The notes: generated from the letters alone by a model not told the origin. Positions 1 to 6,237 are shown, counted from the stretch's first letter. The stretch: DNA of 6,237 nt from Flavobacteriaceae bacterium (GCA_015493405.1 WGDF01000009.1:1-6237), one strand, 5' to 3'. Translations and numbers: made by a program.

Positions 1-152
1 GATGCTACTTTTGTTACAAATCCATTTATAATAGGCGTAATTCATTGAATAATCACCAATTACAAATGTGCTAGCTAAAAAGAGCAAATTATCCCATAAA
101 AAACTTGTCAATAAAAAAGAATATTTTGTATATTTGCCTTCTCAAAAATAAT
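1..152. other. left window edge; no gene can be assigned
   Basis: No complete gene is visible here. On the minus strand one frame is open for 47 codons, from just after a TGA at 144-142 to the window edge. It reads like a membrane segment followed by a polar stretch. Its only in-frame ATG is at 45-43 and would give 15 visible residues beginning MNYAYYKW. On the plus strand, frame 1 ends in TGA at 46-48 after 15 codons and could equally be the tail of a gene. Neither can be identified from so little sequence. The right part (105-136) is better explained as the promoter of the tRNA gene. Confidence 0.2.
105..136 (+). promoter_or_regulatory. promoter of the tRNA-Val gene (Bacteroidota type)
   Basis: A TTG at 105-107 (-33 element) lies 21 bp before TATATTTG at 129-136. 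This matches the known Bacteroidota/flavobacterial primary sigma consensus, TTG then TAnnTTTG, with spacing in the usual range. Transcription would start a few bases after 136, close to the tRNA 5' end at 153. The match is seen directly; promoter activity is inferred. Confidence 0.6.
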
Positions 153-227
153 GGGTTCTTAGCTCAGCTGGTTCAGAGTATCGCCTTGACAGGGCGGGGG
201 TCGCCGGTTCGAACCCGGCAGAACCCA
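153..227 (+). tRNA. tRNA-Val (anticodon GAC)
   Basis: This is a complete cloverleaf of 75 nt. The acceptor stem is GGGTTCT (153-159) paired with AGAACCC (220-226), all seven pairs Watson-Crick. The D arm is at 162-179 and ends in one G-T wobble. The anticodon stem is TCGCC (181-185) with GGCGG (193-197), with one T-G pair at its base. The loop TTGACAG (186-192) has anticodon GAC at 188-190, reading Val codon GUC (and GUU by wobble). The variable loop is GGGTC. The T stem GCCGG/CCGGC (203-207, 215-219) encloses TTCGAAC. The discriminator is A227. It is followed by CA rather than CCA, so the 3' CCA is not fully encoded and must be added after transcription. It has its own promoter and terminator, so it is probably a single-gene transcript. 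Confidence 0.96.
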
Positions 228-228
228 C

Positions 229-260
229 AAAAGCGTGATTTTTATAATCGCGCTTTTTTT
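229..260 (+). terminator. intrinsic terminator after tRNA-Val
   Basis: A 12-bp stem is formed by 229-240 (AAAAGCGTGATT) and 246-257 (AATCGCGCTTTT), with one G-T pair and a 5-nt TTTAT loop. It runs into a T tract ending at 260. It begins two bases after the tRNA and separates it from the lolD promoter. Confidence 0.8.
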
Positions 261-278
261 ATGCTCTCACAAAAATTG

Positions 279-286
279 TATCTTTG
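279..286 (+). promoter_or_regulatory. -7 box of the lolD-BatA operon
   Basis: TATCTTTG fits TAnnTTTG exactly. It ends 35 bp before the lolD ATG and begins 18 bp after the T tract of the upstream terminator. No TTG is found at the expected -33 distance, where the T tract of the terminator lies, so the upstream element is weak or absent. The placement right after a terminator and before an operon supports it. Confidence 0.5.
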
Positions 287-321
287 TCAAGCATTCCAAA
301 TAATGAAATCTATAATTCTGA

Positions 322-981
322 ATGATTAAAGCTGAAAACTTACATAAAAAATATGGCAATCTTGAAGTGCTTAAAGGTGTTTCTCTGCAAATTAAAAAAG
401 GTGAAGTCATTTCAATAGTCGGGCCATCAGGTGCCGGAAAAACAACACTTCTTCAATTAATAGGCACTTTGGACAGGCCTACTAATACTGATTATGATTT
501 ACAAATCAATCAGCAAGTTTTAAAACATCTCAGTGATAAAGAATTGTCTAAATTTCGCAACCGCGAAATCGGTTTTATTTTCCAGTTTCATCAATTATTA
601 CCTGAATTTACGGCACTTGAAAATGTAGCCTTACCGGCTTATATTGCCGGTTTATCTAAAGAAAAAGCCAATCATAAAGCTTTAGAATTGCTCCAATTGC
701 TCGGCTTAGGCAATCGTTTGCAACACAAGCCGGCTAAACTCTCAGGCGGTGAGCAGCAACGTGTCGCCGTGGCACGTGCTTTGGTCAATAATCCCTCCGT
801 TATTATGGCAGACGAACCAAGTGGAAATCTCGATACGGAAAGCGCCAAGCAATTACACAGACTCTTTTTTGATTTACGAGATCGTTTTAACCAAACCTTT
901 GTCATTGTAACCCATAATGAAGAACTCGCGGAAATGTCCGACCGCAAGCTTACAATGCGCGATGGTATTATCATAGACTAA
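322..981 (+). CDS. lolD: LolD-type ABC transporter ATP-binding protein
   Basis: This is the cytoplasmic ATPase subunit of a MacB/LolD-class ABC system. The family drives LolCDE, which pulls mature lipoproteins out of the inner membrane and hands them to the carrier LolA. The 219-residue length is typical. Visible motifs, in order, are the Walker A GPSGAGKT (34-41), the Q-loop glutamine in [12 protein letters not shown] (Q88), the ABC signature LSGGEQQ (140-146), Walker B VIMADEP (160-166) with catalytic E165, the D-loop around SGNLD (167-171) and the H-loop H198. The GTLDRPT and [14 protein letters not shown] stretches are characteristic of LolD. The ATG start fits the conserved [12 protein letters not shown] opening, and no upstream in-frame start is needed. 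No LolC/LolE permease gene is in the window, so the partner must be elsewhere. The next gene starts 6 bp after the stop, implying co-transcription. Paralogous ATPases of this class (FtsE, MacB) are the main alternative. Confidence 0.9.
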   Translation: MIKAENLHKKYGNLEVLKGVSLQIKKGEVISIVGPSGAGKTTLLQLIGTLDRPTNTDYDLQINQQVLKHLSDKELSKFRNREIGFIFQFHQLLPEFTALENVALPAYIAGLSKEKANHKALELLQLLGLGNRLQHKPAKLSGGEQQRVAVARALVNNPSVIMADEPSGNLDTESAKQLHRLFFDLRDRFNQTFVIVTHNEELAEMSDRKLTMRDGIIID

Positions 982-987
982 CTACCG

Positions 988-2928
988 ATGAAATTTGAAA
1001 ATCCAAGCATATTATTCTCATTATTATTATTAGTCATACCTATAATTATCCATTTGGTTCATTGGAAAAAATTTAAAAAGCAAATTTTTTCCAATGTTAA
1101 TTTTTTACAAGATTTGGAAATAAAATCTCGTAAAAGCCGCCACGTAAAAGAACTTTTGGTGCTCCTAATGCGACTGATAGCTCTAACAGCTTTAATTTTT
1201 GCTTTTGCCAAACCTTATAAAGCCTCTCAAGCTCAGGATGAGCATTTTACTAAAAGCAAATCAATCATTTATTTAGACAATTCATTAAGTTTAGATGCTT
1301 TACCTCAAAACACTACTTTGTGGCAAGATTATTTGCAAGATTTACAACTACACCTCGACCCCAAGGCAACTTATACCCTACTGACTAATGATCATATTTA
1401 CAGAAATATTTCTCATAAAAATATAAGCCATATTTTACAACAAATTCATTTATCAGGGACCATTACCAACCATCATCTTATTTTAAACAAGATAAATTAC
1501 TTGCTTGGTAAGCAACCACAAAATGCGACTATTTTATATTGCTCAGACCTGCAAAATGTCTATCATGAAAAACTCAATGACACCCTCTTTCCAAGCCGGA
1601 ACCATTATTATTTTATCTCTCATAATTATCCCAAATTAAAAAATATCAGTCTGGACAGCTTATGGCAAACAGCCCACACCAAAGAAGATAAAGAATTTAT
1701 GCTCAAAGTTTCAGCCAATGACCATGACTTAAAAACACCCATTAGCATTCGACAAAAAAATGAAGTCTTATGGCGTGGCTTTTTAGATTTTAAAGATAGT
1801 CTAAAACAAAATATCAAGATCAGTCTTTCAGCTAAAAAAGCATTAGCTGCTAAAATAGAAATCAATGATAAAGGTTTTCAATTTGACAATAAATTATTTT
1901 TTACCCGACAACAAAGCGAAGAAATCCCCATTTTGGTTATTGGTAATCAGCTCCCTTTATATTTAAAAAAAATCTATACGCATGATGCTTTTAAAACGGA
2001 TTCGATTCCATTAAATAAGTTGAGCACCAATATGTTAGACAATTATGACTTAGTCATTTTAAAAAACTTCAAAATAAGTCCTGCCTATGCTGGAATATTA
2101 AAAAAATATCTTGATAATTACGGCAATTTACTCATTTTACCCAATGATAATCAAGCTGAAAACTTACAAAATTTACTTCAAAATTTAACTGTTAATACTC
2201 AGGTTAAGATTGACACCTCCCAAGTATTCTTAAATAAAATCAACTATGACCAACCTTTATTTAAAGGGGTTTTTACCAAGCGCGTTTATAATTTTACTTA
2301 TCCTTTTGTCAAACAACACTATCATTTTTCAAAAACAGGCGATTGGCTTTACCAATTAAGTGATCAAAGTCCTTTTGCACAAGTTTTTAATCGTAAAGGT
2401 AAAATTTTCATCATAAATACACCTCTAAATTCATCAAATACCAATTTTGAGCAAGCAGCAGCTCTTATTGTGCCGCTTTTTTATCAAATCGGTAAAGCCC
2501 GTCAGTACCACTCAAAATTGTATTATATCATAGGACAAAAAAATCAATGGAGCATAAAAACACAGACCAAACCTGATGCTATGTTACATATAAGCCGTGC
2601 CGATCATTCGTTTATACCTTACCAAGTCAGTCGATACAATAGTATAAAAATCACAACCCATCATCGTCCTCAGCAAGCCGGAATTTATGATATTACTTAT
2701 CTCGGTCATAAAATAGGTCGCGTAGCTTATAACGATAACAGAAAGGAACATGATTTAAGATTTTTGAATCTACCAAAACTTCAAAATATTAAACACCTTG
2801 AAAGTGTCAAAAGTTTTGTAAGTCAGCAACAAGTCTATTTCAAATCTAAAAAATTATGGCCTTGGCTTTTGGGTCTGGCTTTGTTGGCCCTTTTAATCGA
2901 AATGCTTCTTATTCGTTATTGGAAATAG
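988..2928 (+). CDS. BatA-domain inner-membrane protein
   Basis: This 646-residue protein begins with the aerotolerance regulator N-terminal (BatA) domain. Hydrophobic segments lie at about 7-25 and 55-75, with the typical IPIIIHLVHWKK and RLIALTALIFAFAKPY stretches. A von Willebrand A-like region follows: SIIYLDNSLSL keeps a DxSxS metal-site pattern (D97, S99, S101). The middle part (about 312-390) reads like a glutamine-amidotransferase-like fold, with IPILVIGN, NYDLVILKNF and YGNLLILP; this assignment is from pattern only. The LFKGVFTKRVYNFTYPF stretch is familiar from flavobacterial homologues. A single helix at about 624-643 ends the protein with a short basic tail, so the large central part should lie in the periplasm between membrane anchors. 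The Bat name comes from Bacteroides aerotolerance; the molecular function of this long single-gene version is unknown. It follows lolD by 6 bp, and its start is fixed by that spacing and by the MKFENPSILF opening. Confidence 0.85.
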   Translation: MKFENPSILFSLLLLVIPIIIHLVHWKKFKKQIFSNVNFLQDLEIKSRKSRHVKELLVLLMRLIALTALIFAFAKPYKASQAQDEHFTKSKSIIYLDNSLSLDALPQNTTLWQDYLQDLQLHLDPKATYTLLTNDHIYRNISHKNISHILQQIHLSGTITNHHLILNKINYLLGKQPQNATILYCSDLQNVYHEKLNDTLFPSRNHYYFISHNYPKLKNISLDSLWQTAHTKEDKEFMLKVSANDHDLKTPISIRQKNEVLWRGFLDFKDSLKQNIKISLSAKKALAAKIEINDKGFQFDNKLFFTRQQSEEIPILVIGNQLPLYLKKIYTHDAFKTDSIPLNKLSTNMLDNYDLVILKNFKISPAYAGILKKYLDNYGNLLILPNDNQAENLQNLLQNLTVNTQVKIDTSQVFLNKINYDQPLFKGVFTKRVYNFTYPFVKQHYHFSKTGDWLYQLSDQSPFAQVFNRKGKIFIINTPLNSSNTNFEQAAALIVPLFYQIGKARQYHSKLYYIIGQKNQWSIKTQTKPDAMLHISRADHSFIPYQVSRYNSIKITTHHRPQQAGIYDITYLGHKIGRVAYNDNRKEHDLRFLNLPKLQNIKHLESVKSFVSQQQVYFKSKKLWPWLLGLALLALLIEMLLIRYWK

Positions 2929-2943
2929 AATTCAACCAAATTA

Positions 2944-3399
2944 TTATAAGTCTATCCGTCTTGCTTTTACAAAGGAACGGCGCCAATATTTCAAATCCAA
3001 TTTTGATTTCATAACTCCTCTGGAAGTAGAAGCATGCATAAAAACACCTTTACCCATATAAATACCGACATGATAATATTTACGTGTTGGATGAAAAAAA
3101 ACCAAATCGCCAATTTTTAAATTTTTAATTGACACTTTCTTTCCAGTTTGCATCATTAGTTTGGTCGTTCGTGGTAATTTTTTATGAAAAGCTTCCATAT
3201 AAACCCGTTGCACAAAACCGGAACAATCAAAACCTAAGGAAGTAGTGCCACCGTAACGGTAACGCACGCCCTTATATTTTTGATATTCATTTTCAAGTTT
3301 TTGTTGACTTGAAGAATAATGATAAGCCAAACTTTTATGCGATTTACAACTTAAAAATATAAAGGAACTTGTCAATAAAATCAGTATTGCTTTTTTCAT
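2944..3399 (-). CDS. NlpC/P60 family lipoprotein (cell-wall hydrolase)
   Basis: This 151-residue exported lipoprotein carries an NlpC/P60 cysteine peptidase domain. Enzymes of the family usually cut the stem peptide of peptidoglycan, commonly between D-glutamate and the diamino acid. The signal peptide is MKKAILILLTSSFIFLSC, with lipobox FLSC and lipidated Cys18. The catalytic domain fills about 40-150. The triad is visible: Cys59 in GFDCSGFV, His110 in HVGIYMG and His122 in FMHAS. PRTT (76-79) and the GDLVFFHP stretch (97-104) are also family features. There are no SH3 or LysM binding domains, so this is the minimal Spr/MepS-like form. Residues after Cys18 (KSHK) are basic and lack the acidic surface-export signal known in some flavobacterial lipoproteins, so a periplasm-facing location is more likely. 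It lies 54 bp downstream of aroK on the same strand and may be co-transcribed. Its exact substrate is not known. Confidence 0.88.
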   Translation of the reverse strand: MKKAILILLTSSFIFLSCKSHKSLAYHYSSSQQKLENEYQKYKGVRYRYGGTTSLGFDCSGFVQRVYMEAFHKKLPRTTKLMMQTGKKVSIKNLKIGDLVFFHPTRKYYHVGIYMGKGVFMHASTSRGVMKSKLDLKYWRRSFVKARRIDL

Positions 3400-3426
3400 A
3401 TTTATTATTCGGGAAGTAAACTATTT

Positions 3427-3459
3427 CTTAATTATATATCTTAATTAGCCGACTTAATT
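3427..3459 (+). repeat. three CTTAATT copies at exact 13-bp spacing
   Basis: CTTAATT occurs at 3427-3433, 3440-3446 and 3453-3459, each 13 bp after the previous one. The last copy covers the aroK stop codon (TTA at 3454-3456 on the + strand). It sits between aroK and the NlpC gene, upstream of the latter. It could be a small operator or just AT-rich chance. Confidence 0.3.
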
Positions 3460-3981
3460 CATATTCAAATAACTGTAAATTTTTTGCAAATTGCTTTCAA
3501 AATTATCTTTTGATATAGCCACTTTTAAATCAGCATATTGCTCATAAACCAACCGGCGACTTTCAAACAAAGCCTTGATATAGTCCGGCAAAGCTTCATT
3601 AGACAAATCCTTTAGTAGTGGACGATCTGCTTTATCTTTTAGCAAACGTGCAATCAAAACGTCAATCTCAACATTTAAATAAATCTTGTAAAATTGACGT
3701 AAATCCAGCAATTGTCGATTGGTGGGGCGCAAAATAGTACCACCTCCCAGAGATAAAACCACATTATTTTTATTTTCTTTGATAAAATCTTTCAAAACTT
3801 GATGTTCTATCTTTCTAAAACCAATTTCACCTTCCGAAACAAAAATTTCATTTATAGATTTATTTGTAAATCGTTGAATTTCAACATCTAAATCGACAAA
3901 TTCATAAGCCAATCGTTGTGCCAAAGCTTGTCCCAAAACTGTTTTTCCGGCACCCATAAAACCATATAGTGCAATTCGCAT
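3454..3981 (-). CDS. aroK: shikimate kinase
   Basis: This cytoplasmic enzyme phosphorylates the 3-OH of shikimate with ATP, a step of the shikimate pathway leading to chorismate and the aromatic amino acids. With the start used here it has 175 residues, the usual size. Motifs (numbered from this start) are: Walker A GFMGAGKT (7-14), shikimate-binding DLD (D30, D32), FRKIE with R56, the LGGGT loop (G79-G81), the lid ADRPLL with R120, and the C-terminal RRLVYEQYAD with R142. The frame is open upstream to an ATG at 4026, adding 15 residues (MLYIKNISLFLNFYT). I reject that start because a perfect -7 promoter box at 4007-4000 lies inside the extension and because homologues begin right at MRIALYGFMGAGKT. 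The gene is divergent from the aminopeptidase and is followed on its strand by the NlpC lipoprotein. Confidence 0.93.
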   Translation of the reverse strand: MRIALYGFMGAGKTVLGQALAQRLAYEFVDLDVEIQRFTNKSINEIFVSEGEIGFRKIEHQVLKDFIKENKNNVVLSLGGGTILRPTNRQLLDLRQFYKIYLNVEIDVLIARLLKDKADRPLLKDLSNEALPDYIKALFESRRLVYEQYADLKVAISKDNFESNLQKIYSYLNMN

Positions 3982-3999
3982 CGTATAAAAATTTAGGAA

Positions 4000-4007
4000 C
4001 AAAGATA
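4000..4007 (-). promoter_or_regulatory. -7 box of aroK
   Basis: Read on the minus strand, 4007 to 4000 is TATCTTTG, an exact TAnnTTTG match and identical to the box before lolD. It lies 18 bp before the aroK ATG at 3981, leaving a leader of roughly ten bases. No TTG sits at the right distance for -33; the nearest is at 4038-4036, 28 bp away, longer than usual. Confidence 0.5.
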
Positions 4008-4059
4008 TGTTTTTTATATAAAGCACCTTCCATCACAAGCAAAATTTGACAAAATATTT

Positions 4060-4067
4060 TACCTTTA
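4060..4067 (+). promoter_or_regulatory. possible -7 box of the M1 aminopeptidase gene
   Basis: TACCTTTA matches TAnnTTTG except for the last base and lies 17 bp before the ATG at 4085. No TTG is at the proper -33 distance; the TTG at 4046-4048 is too close. Together with the aroK box it would make 3982-4084 a compact divergent promoter region. Confidence 0.25.
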
Positions 4068-4084
4068 CACATAAAAATCAATAC

Positions 4085-6237
4085 ATGACACGCATTTTAT
4101 TGCTTATATTTCTGATTCTTTCTTTGCATATAACTGCCCAACAGTCCAAACAATATGATATATTGGATTTACAAGCTAATATCAATATCAAACCTTATCA
4201 AGGACAGATTACGGGTGAATTGGTATATCAAATAAAATTATTGAAAAATACAAATAGTATCCGCTTGGATGCACCGGGTATTCATACCCGAAAGGTCAAA
4301 GTTGGTTGTTTTACCAAAAAGTTTATGCAAACGAATAAACTATTGATAATCAACAAGAAATTTAAAAAATATAAAACCTACAAACTCCATATTTGGTATG
4401 AGGCACAGCCCAAAAAAGCGATGTATTTTACCGGTTGGAACTCCAAAGGACGCAAACAAGTATGGACGCAGGGACAAGGCAAAAATAACAGCCATTGGCT
4501 CCCGACCAACGACGACCAAAACGATAAATTTACTTGGCAATTACGCATCACGGCACCACAAGGCTACCGAGTGATTTCAAACGGTCAAGAAATAGAACAC
4601 CGCAACTTAAATGACAAGTTGATACAAACCACTTTTAAACAGCAACAGCCCGCGCCGGCTTATTTGATATTTATAGGCGTGGGAAAATATACGGAAACAA
4701 AATTCATCGCCCAATCCGGAACACCGGTTTACAATTATCAATATACCGACCATGCCAAAAATGATAAAACCTATTACCAATCTAAATTTATCTTTGACTT
4801 TCTCAACGATGAAATACCGGTTGCATATGCTTGGAAAAATTACAAACAAATCCCTTGCCGTGATTTCCTGTACGGTGGAATGGAAAACGTTTCGGCTACG
4901 AGTTTTAACGGCGACCGCTACGTGGTGGACAGTATCGAATTTAACGATACCAATTTTGTAAATGTCAGCGCACACGAGTTGGCACACCAATGGTTTGGCG
5001 ACTTGGTTACCGGCAAATCCTCCGCCGACCATTGGCTTCACGAAGGTTTTGCCACTTACTATGCCCGCTTGGTTGACAGCGCTGTATTTGGCAAAGCCTA
5101 CAACGATTACAATGTATATCGGTATGACCAACAGATTATTGCCTCACAAAACACCGATACCATTCCCCTGCATCGTCCCAACGCTAGTAGCTTGACCTAT
5201 TACCAAAAAGGAGCTAGAATTGTACAAATGTTGCGTCAACATATTGGCAACGATGCCTACCAAAAATTGATCAATACGTACCTCACACGGAATATCTACG
5301 GCAATGCTTCAATCGCTGATTTTCAACATCTTATCTATGAAATAACCGGCGATAGCCTACCCCGATTTTTTCATCTTTGGTTTGAAACGCAAAGAATCCC
5401 GAAATTTGTAATACAACAAAAAGCTGACAGCATCCTATTCAAGCAAAATTTACAAAATTTGAATTTGGATTTTTTGGTAATGACACAAGATTCCATCTAT
5501 AAAATAAAACGAAAAAAAAGTTTTAGAATCGTTGATTATCAACATATTAAAACGATTATAGCCAATCCCGACAATCAAAATTTGTATGACATTGATTTTC
5601 ATCGAAAAGATGCTTGGGTTCAAAATCAAATCTTGGATGCTCCGGATTTTATCGACCGGTATAAAGCAATGAAACAAATCCGGCATTGGGACAAAAAGCG
5701 GAAAGACAGCATATATAATGTATTACTTTTTAGGAATGAATATTACCCGATTTACGCCGAAATCTTACAACAAATCAAACCTGATTTAAACCGAAAATAC
5801 ATCAACTTTATCCAAAAACTTTTTCAAAAAAAAATAAAAACACGCCAACAAATTGCCCTACAACTCGACAGCATTCCGGCAGCAATAAAAGCATCGTATA
5901 AAAGTCTGCTGCACGATGCCTCTTACGTGACCAAGCAGGCAACGCTATGGCATTATTGGGCGCAATTCCCCGATGAACGCTCCGCCCTACTTGACCAAAC
6001 CCAATCCGTCAAAGGCGGAAACGACAAAGCCTTCCGGTTGAGTTGGCTATCGCTGGCATTGATGACACCACATTACAAAGATGTTGAAAAACAGCATTTT
6101 GCACAAGAACTGATACATTATTCTTCACCGGATTACAATATGCTCATCCGGCTCAATGCTTTTGAAATGTTGTTTAATATCCAATTGATCAATTCGGAAG
6201 TTATTGATAATTTACTGGATGCCGGCTTACACTTTAA
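4085..6237 (+). CDS. exported M1 zinc aminopeptidase, 3' end beyond window
   Basis: This frame opens with ATG at 4085 and has no stop up to 6237, giving 717 visible codons plus two bases; the end is missing. M1 enzymes remove N-terminal residues from peptides. A signal peptide is visible (MTRILLLIFLILSLHITAQ, likely cut near residue 18), so it acts outside the cytoplasm. The N-terminal beta domain includes VWTQGQGKNNSHWLP (from 126) and ISNG (164-167). The catalytic domain has the substrate-anchoring GGMEN (264-268), zinc site HELAH (297-301) with base E298, the third ligand E320 in WLHEGFATY, and the catalytic tyrosine Y373 in YYQKGARIV. All key residues are intact. The catalytic part ends near WFETQRIPKF (about 433-442). 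About 275 residues follow, including a lysine-rich stretch and a probably helical C-terminal region. No clear Shine-Dalgarno is seen. GC varies strongly along the gene. Substrate preference cannot be read from the sequence. Confidence 0.92.
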   Translation, partial: MTRILLLIFLILSLHITAQQSKQYDILDLQANINIKPYQGQITGELVYQIKLLKNTNSIRLDAPGIHTRKVKVGCFTKKFMQTNKLLIINKKFKKYKTYKLHIWYEAQPKKAMYFTGWNSKGRKQVWTQGQGKNNSHWLPTNDDQNDKFTWQLRITAPQGYRVISNGQEIEHRNLNDKLIQTTFKQQQPAPAYLIFIGVGKYTETKFIAQSGTPVYNYQYTDHAKNDKTYYQSKFIFDFLNDEIPVAYAWKNYKQIPCRDFLYGGMENVSATSFNGDRYVVDSIEFNDTNFVNVSAHELAHQWFGDLVTGKSSADHWLHEGFATYYARLVDSAVFGKAYNDYNVYRYDQQIIASQNTDTIPLHRPNASSLTYYQKGARIVQMLRQHIGNDAYQKLINTYLTRNIYGNASIADFQHLIYEITGDSLPRFFHLWFETQRIPKFVIQQKADSILFKQNLQNLNLDFLVMTQDSIYKIKRKKSFRIVDYQHIKTIIANPDNQNLYDIDFHRKDAWVQNQILDAPDFIDRYKAMKQIRHWDKKRKDSIYNVLLFRNEYYPIYAEILQQIKPDLNRKYINFIQKLFQKKIKTRQQIALQLDSIPAAIKASYKSLLHDASYVTKQATLWHYWAQFPDERSALLDQTQSVKGGNDKAFRLSWLSLALMTPHYKDVEKQHFAQELIHYSSPDYNMLIRLNAFEMLFNIQLINSEVIDNLLDAGLHF

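Noticed and set aside
153..260. Possible integration site of a mobile element at the tRNA-Val 3' end
   Set aside because: No integrase gene and no repeat of the tRNA 3' end anywhere in the window; the tRNA is followed directly by its terminator and a housekeeping operon.
105..329. 74-residue plus-strand open frame starting at TTG 105
   Set aside because: It reads straight through the tRNA-Val and its terminator; the LAQLVQSIALTGRGSPVRTR part is just translated tRNA.
672..974. 100-residue minus-strand frame inside lolD
   Set aside because: Antisense shadow of a strongly conserved ATPase gene, with no family resemblance of its own.
1626..1865. 79-residue minus-strand frame inside the BatA-domain gene
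   Set aside because: Antisense to a clear coding frame; composition is what the opposite strand of that gene would give.
4340..5195. Minus-strand frames at 4340-4540 and 4607-5131 and plus-strand frames at 4752-4961 and 4962-5195
   Set aside because: All lie inside the M1 aminopeptidase frame, which has intact GGMEN, HELAH and E320 motifs. The GC-richer stretch here lowers stop frequency in other frames.
5450..5686. 78-residue minus-strand frame in the aminopeptidase C-terminal part
   Set aside because: Antisense to the continuing aminopeptidase frame and without recognisable features.
1..6237. Defence, toxin-antitoxin, CRISPR or transposon content
   Set aside because: No repeats with spacers, no transposase or nuclease motifs, and every long frame is assigned to a common chromosomal family.

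Overview
The window looks like an ordinary chromosomal housekeeping stretch from an AT-rich member of the Bacteroidota, most likely a flavobacterium-like organism. The evidence is three exact copies of the phylum's unusual TAnnTTTG -7 promoter box (TATATTTG once, TATCTTTG twice), no clear Shine-Dalgarno sequences, low GC in most of the window, and gene families typical of the group: a BatA-domain protein with the flavobacterial layout, a small NlpC/P60 lipoprotein, and an M1 aminopeptidase of the WTQGQGKNNSHW type.

Layout. Bases 1-152 hold the window edge and a tRNA promoter. A complete tRNA-Val(GAC) lies at 153-227 and is followed by a strong intrinsic terminator. On the + strand, a LolD-type ABC ATPase (322-981) is followed after 6 bp by a 646-residue BatA-domain membrane protein (988-2928), almost certainly as one operon. 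This operon converges, with a 15-bp gap, on a minus-strand pair: shikimate kinase aroK (start placed at 3981) followed by a short NlpC/P60 lipoprotein (3399-2944). From the roughly 100-bp divergent region upstream of aroK, an exported M1 zinc aminopeptidase starts at 4085 on the + strand. It stays open to the end of the window (717 codons seen).

How the genes fit together. Four of the five proteins concern the cell envelope or exported proteins: lipoprotein release energised by LolD, an inner-membrane BatA protein, an outer-membrane-type lipoprotein cell-wall hydrolase, and a secreted peptidase. AroK is cytoplasmic aromatic amino-acid biosynthesis. I found no mobile element, CRISPR array, defence system or obviously new system. 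The points most worth a second look are the lolD/BatA pairing, the uneven base composition inside the aminopeptidase gene, the corrected aroK start, and an unexplained open frame at the left edge.
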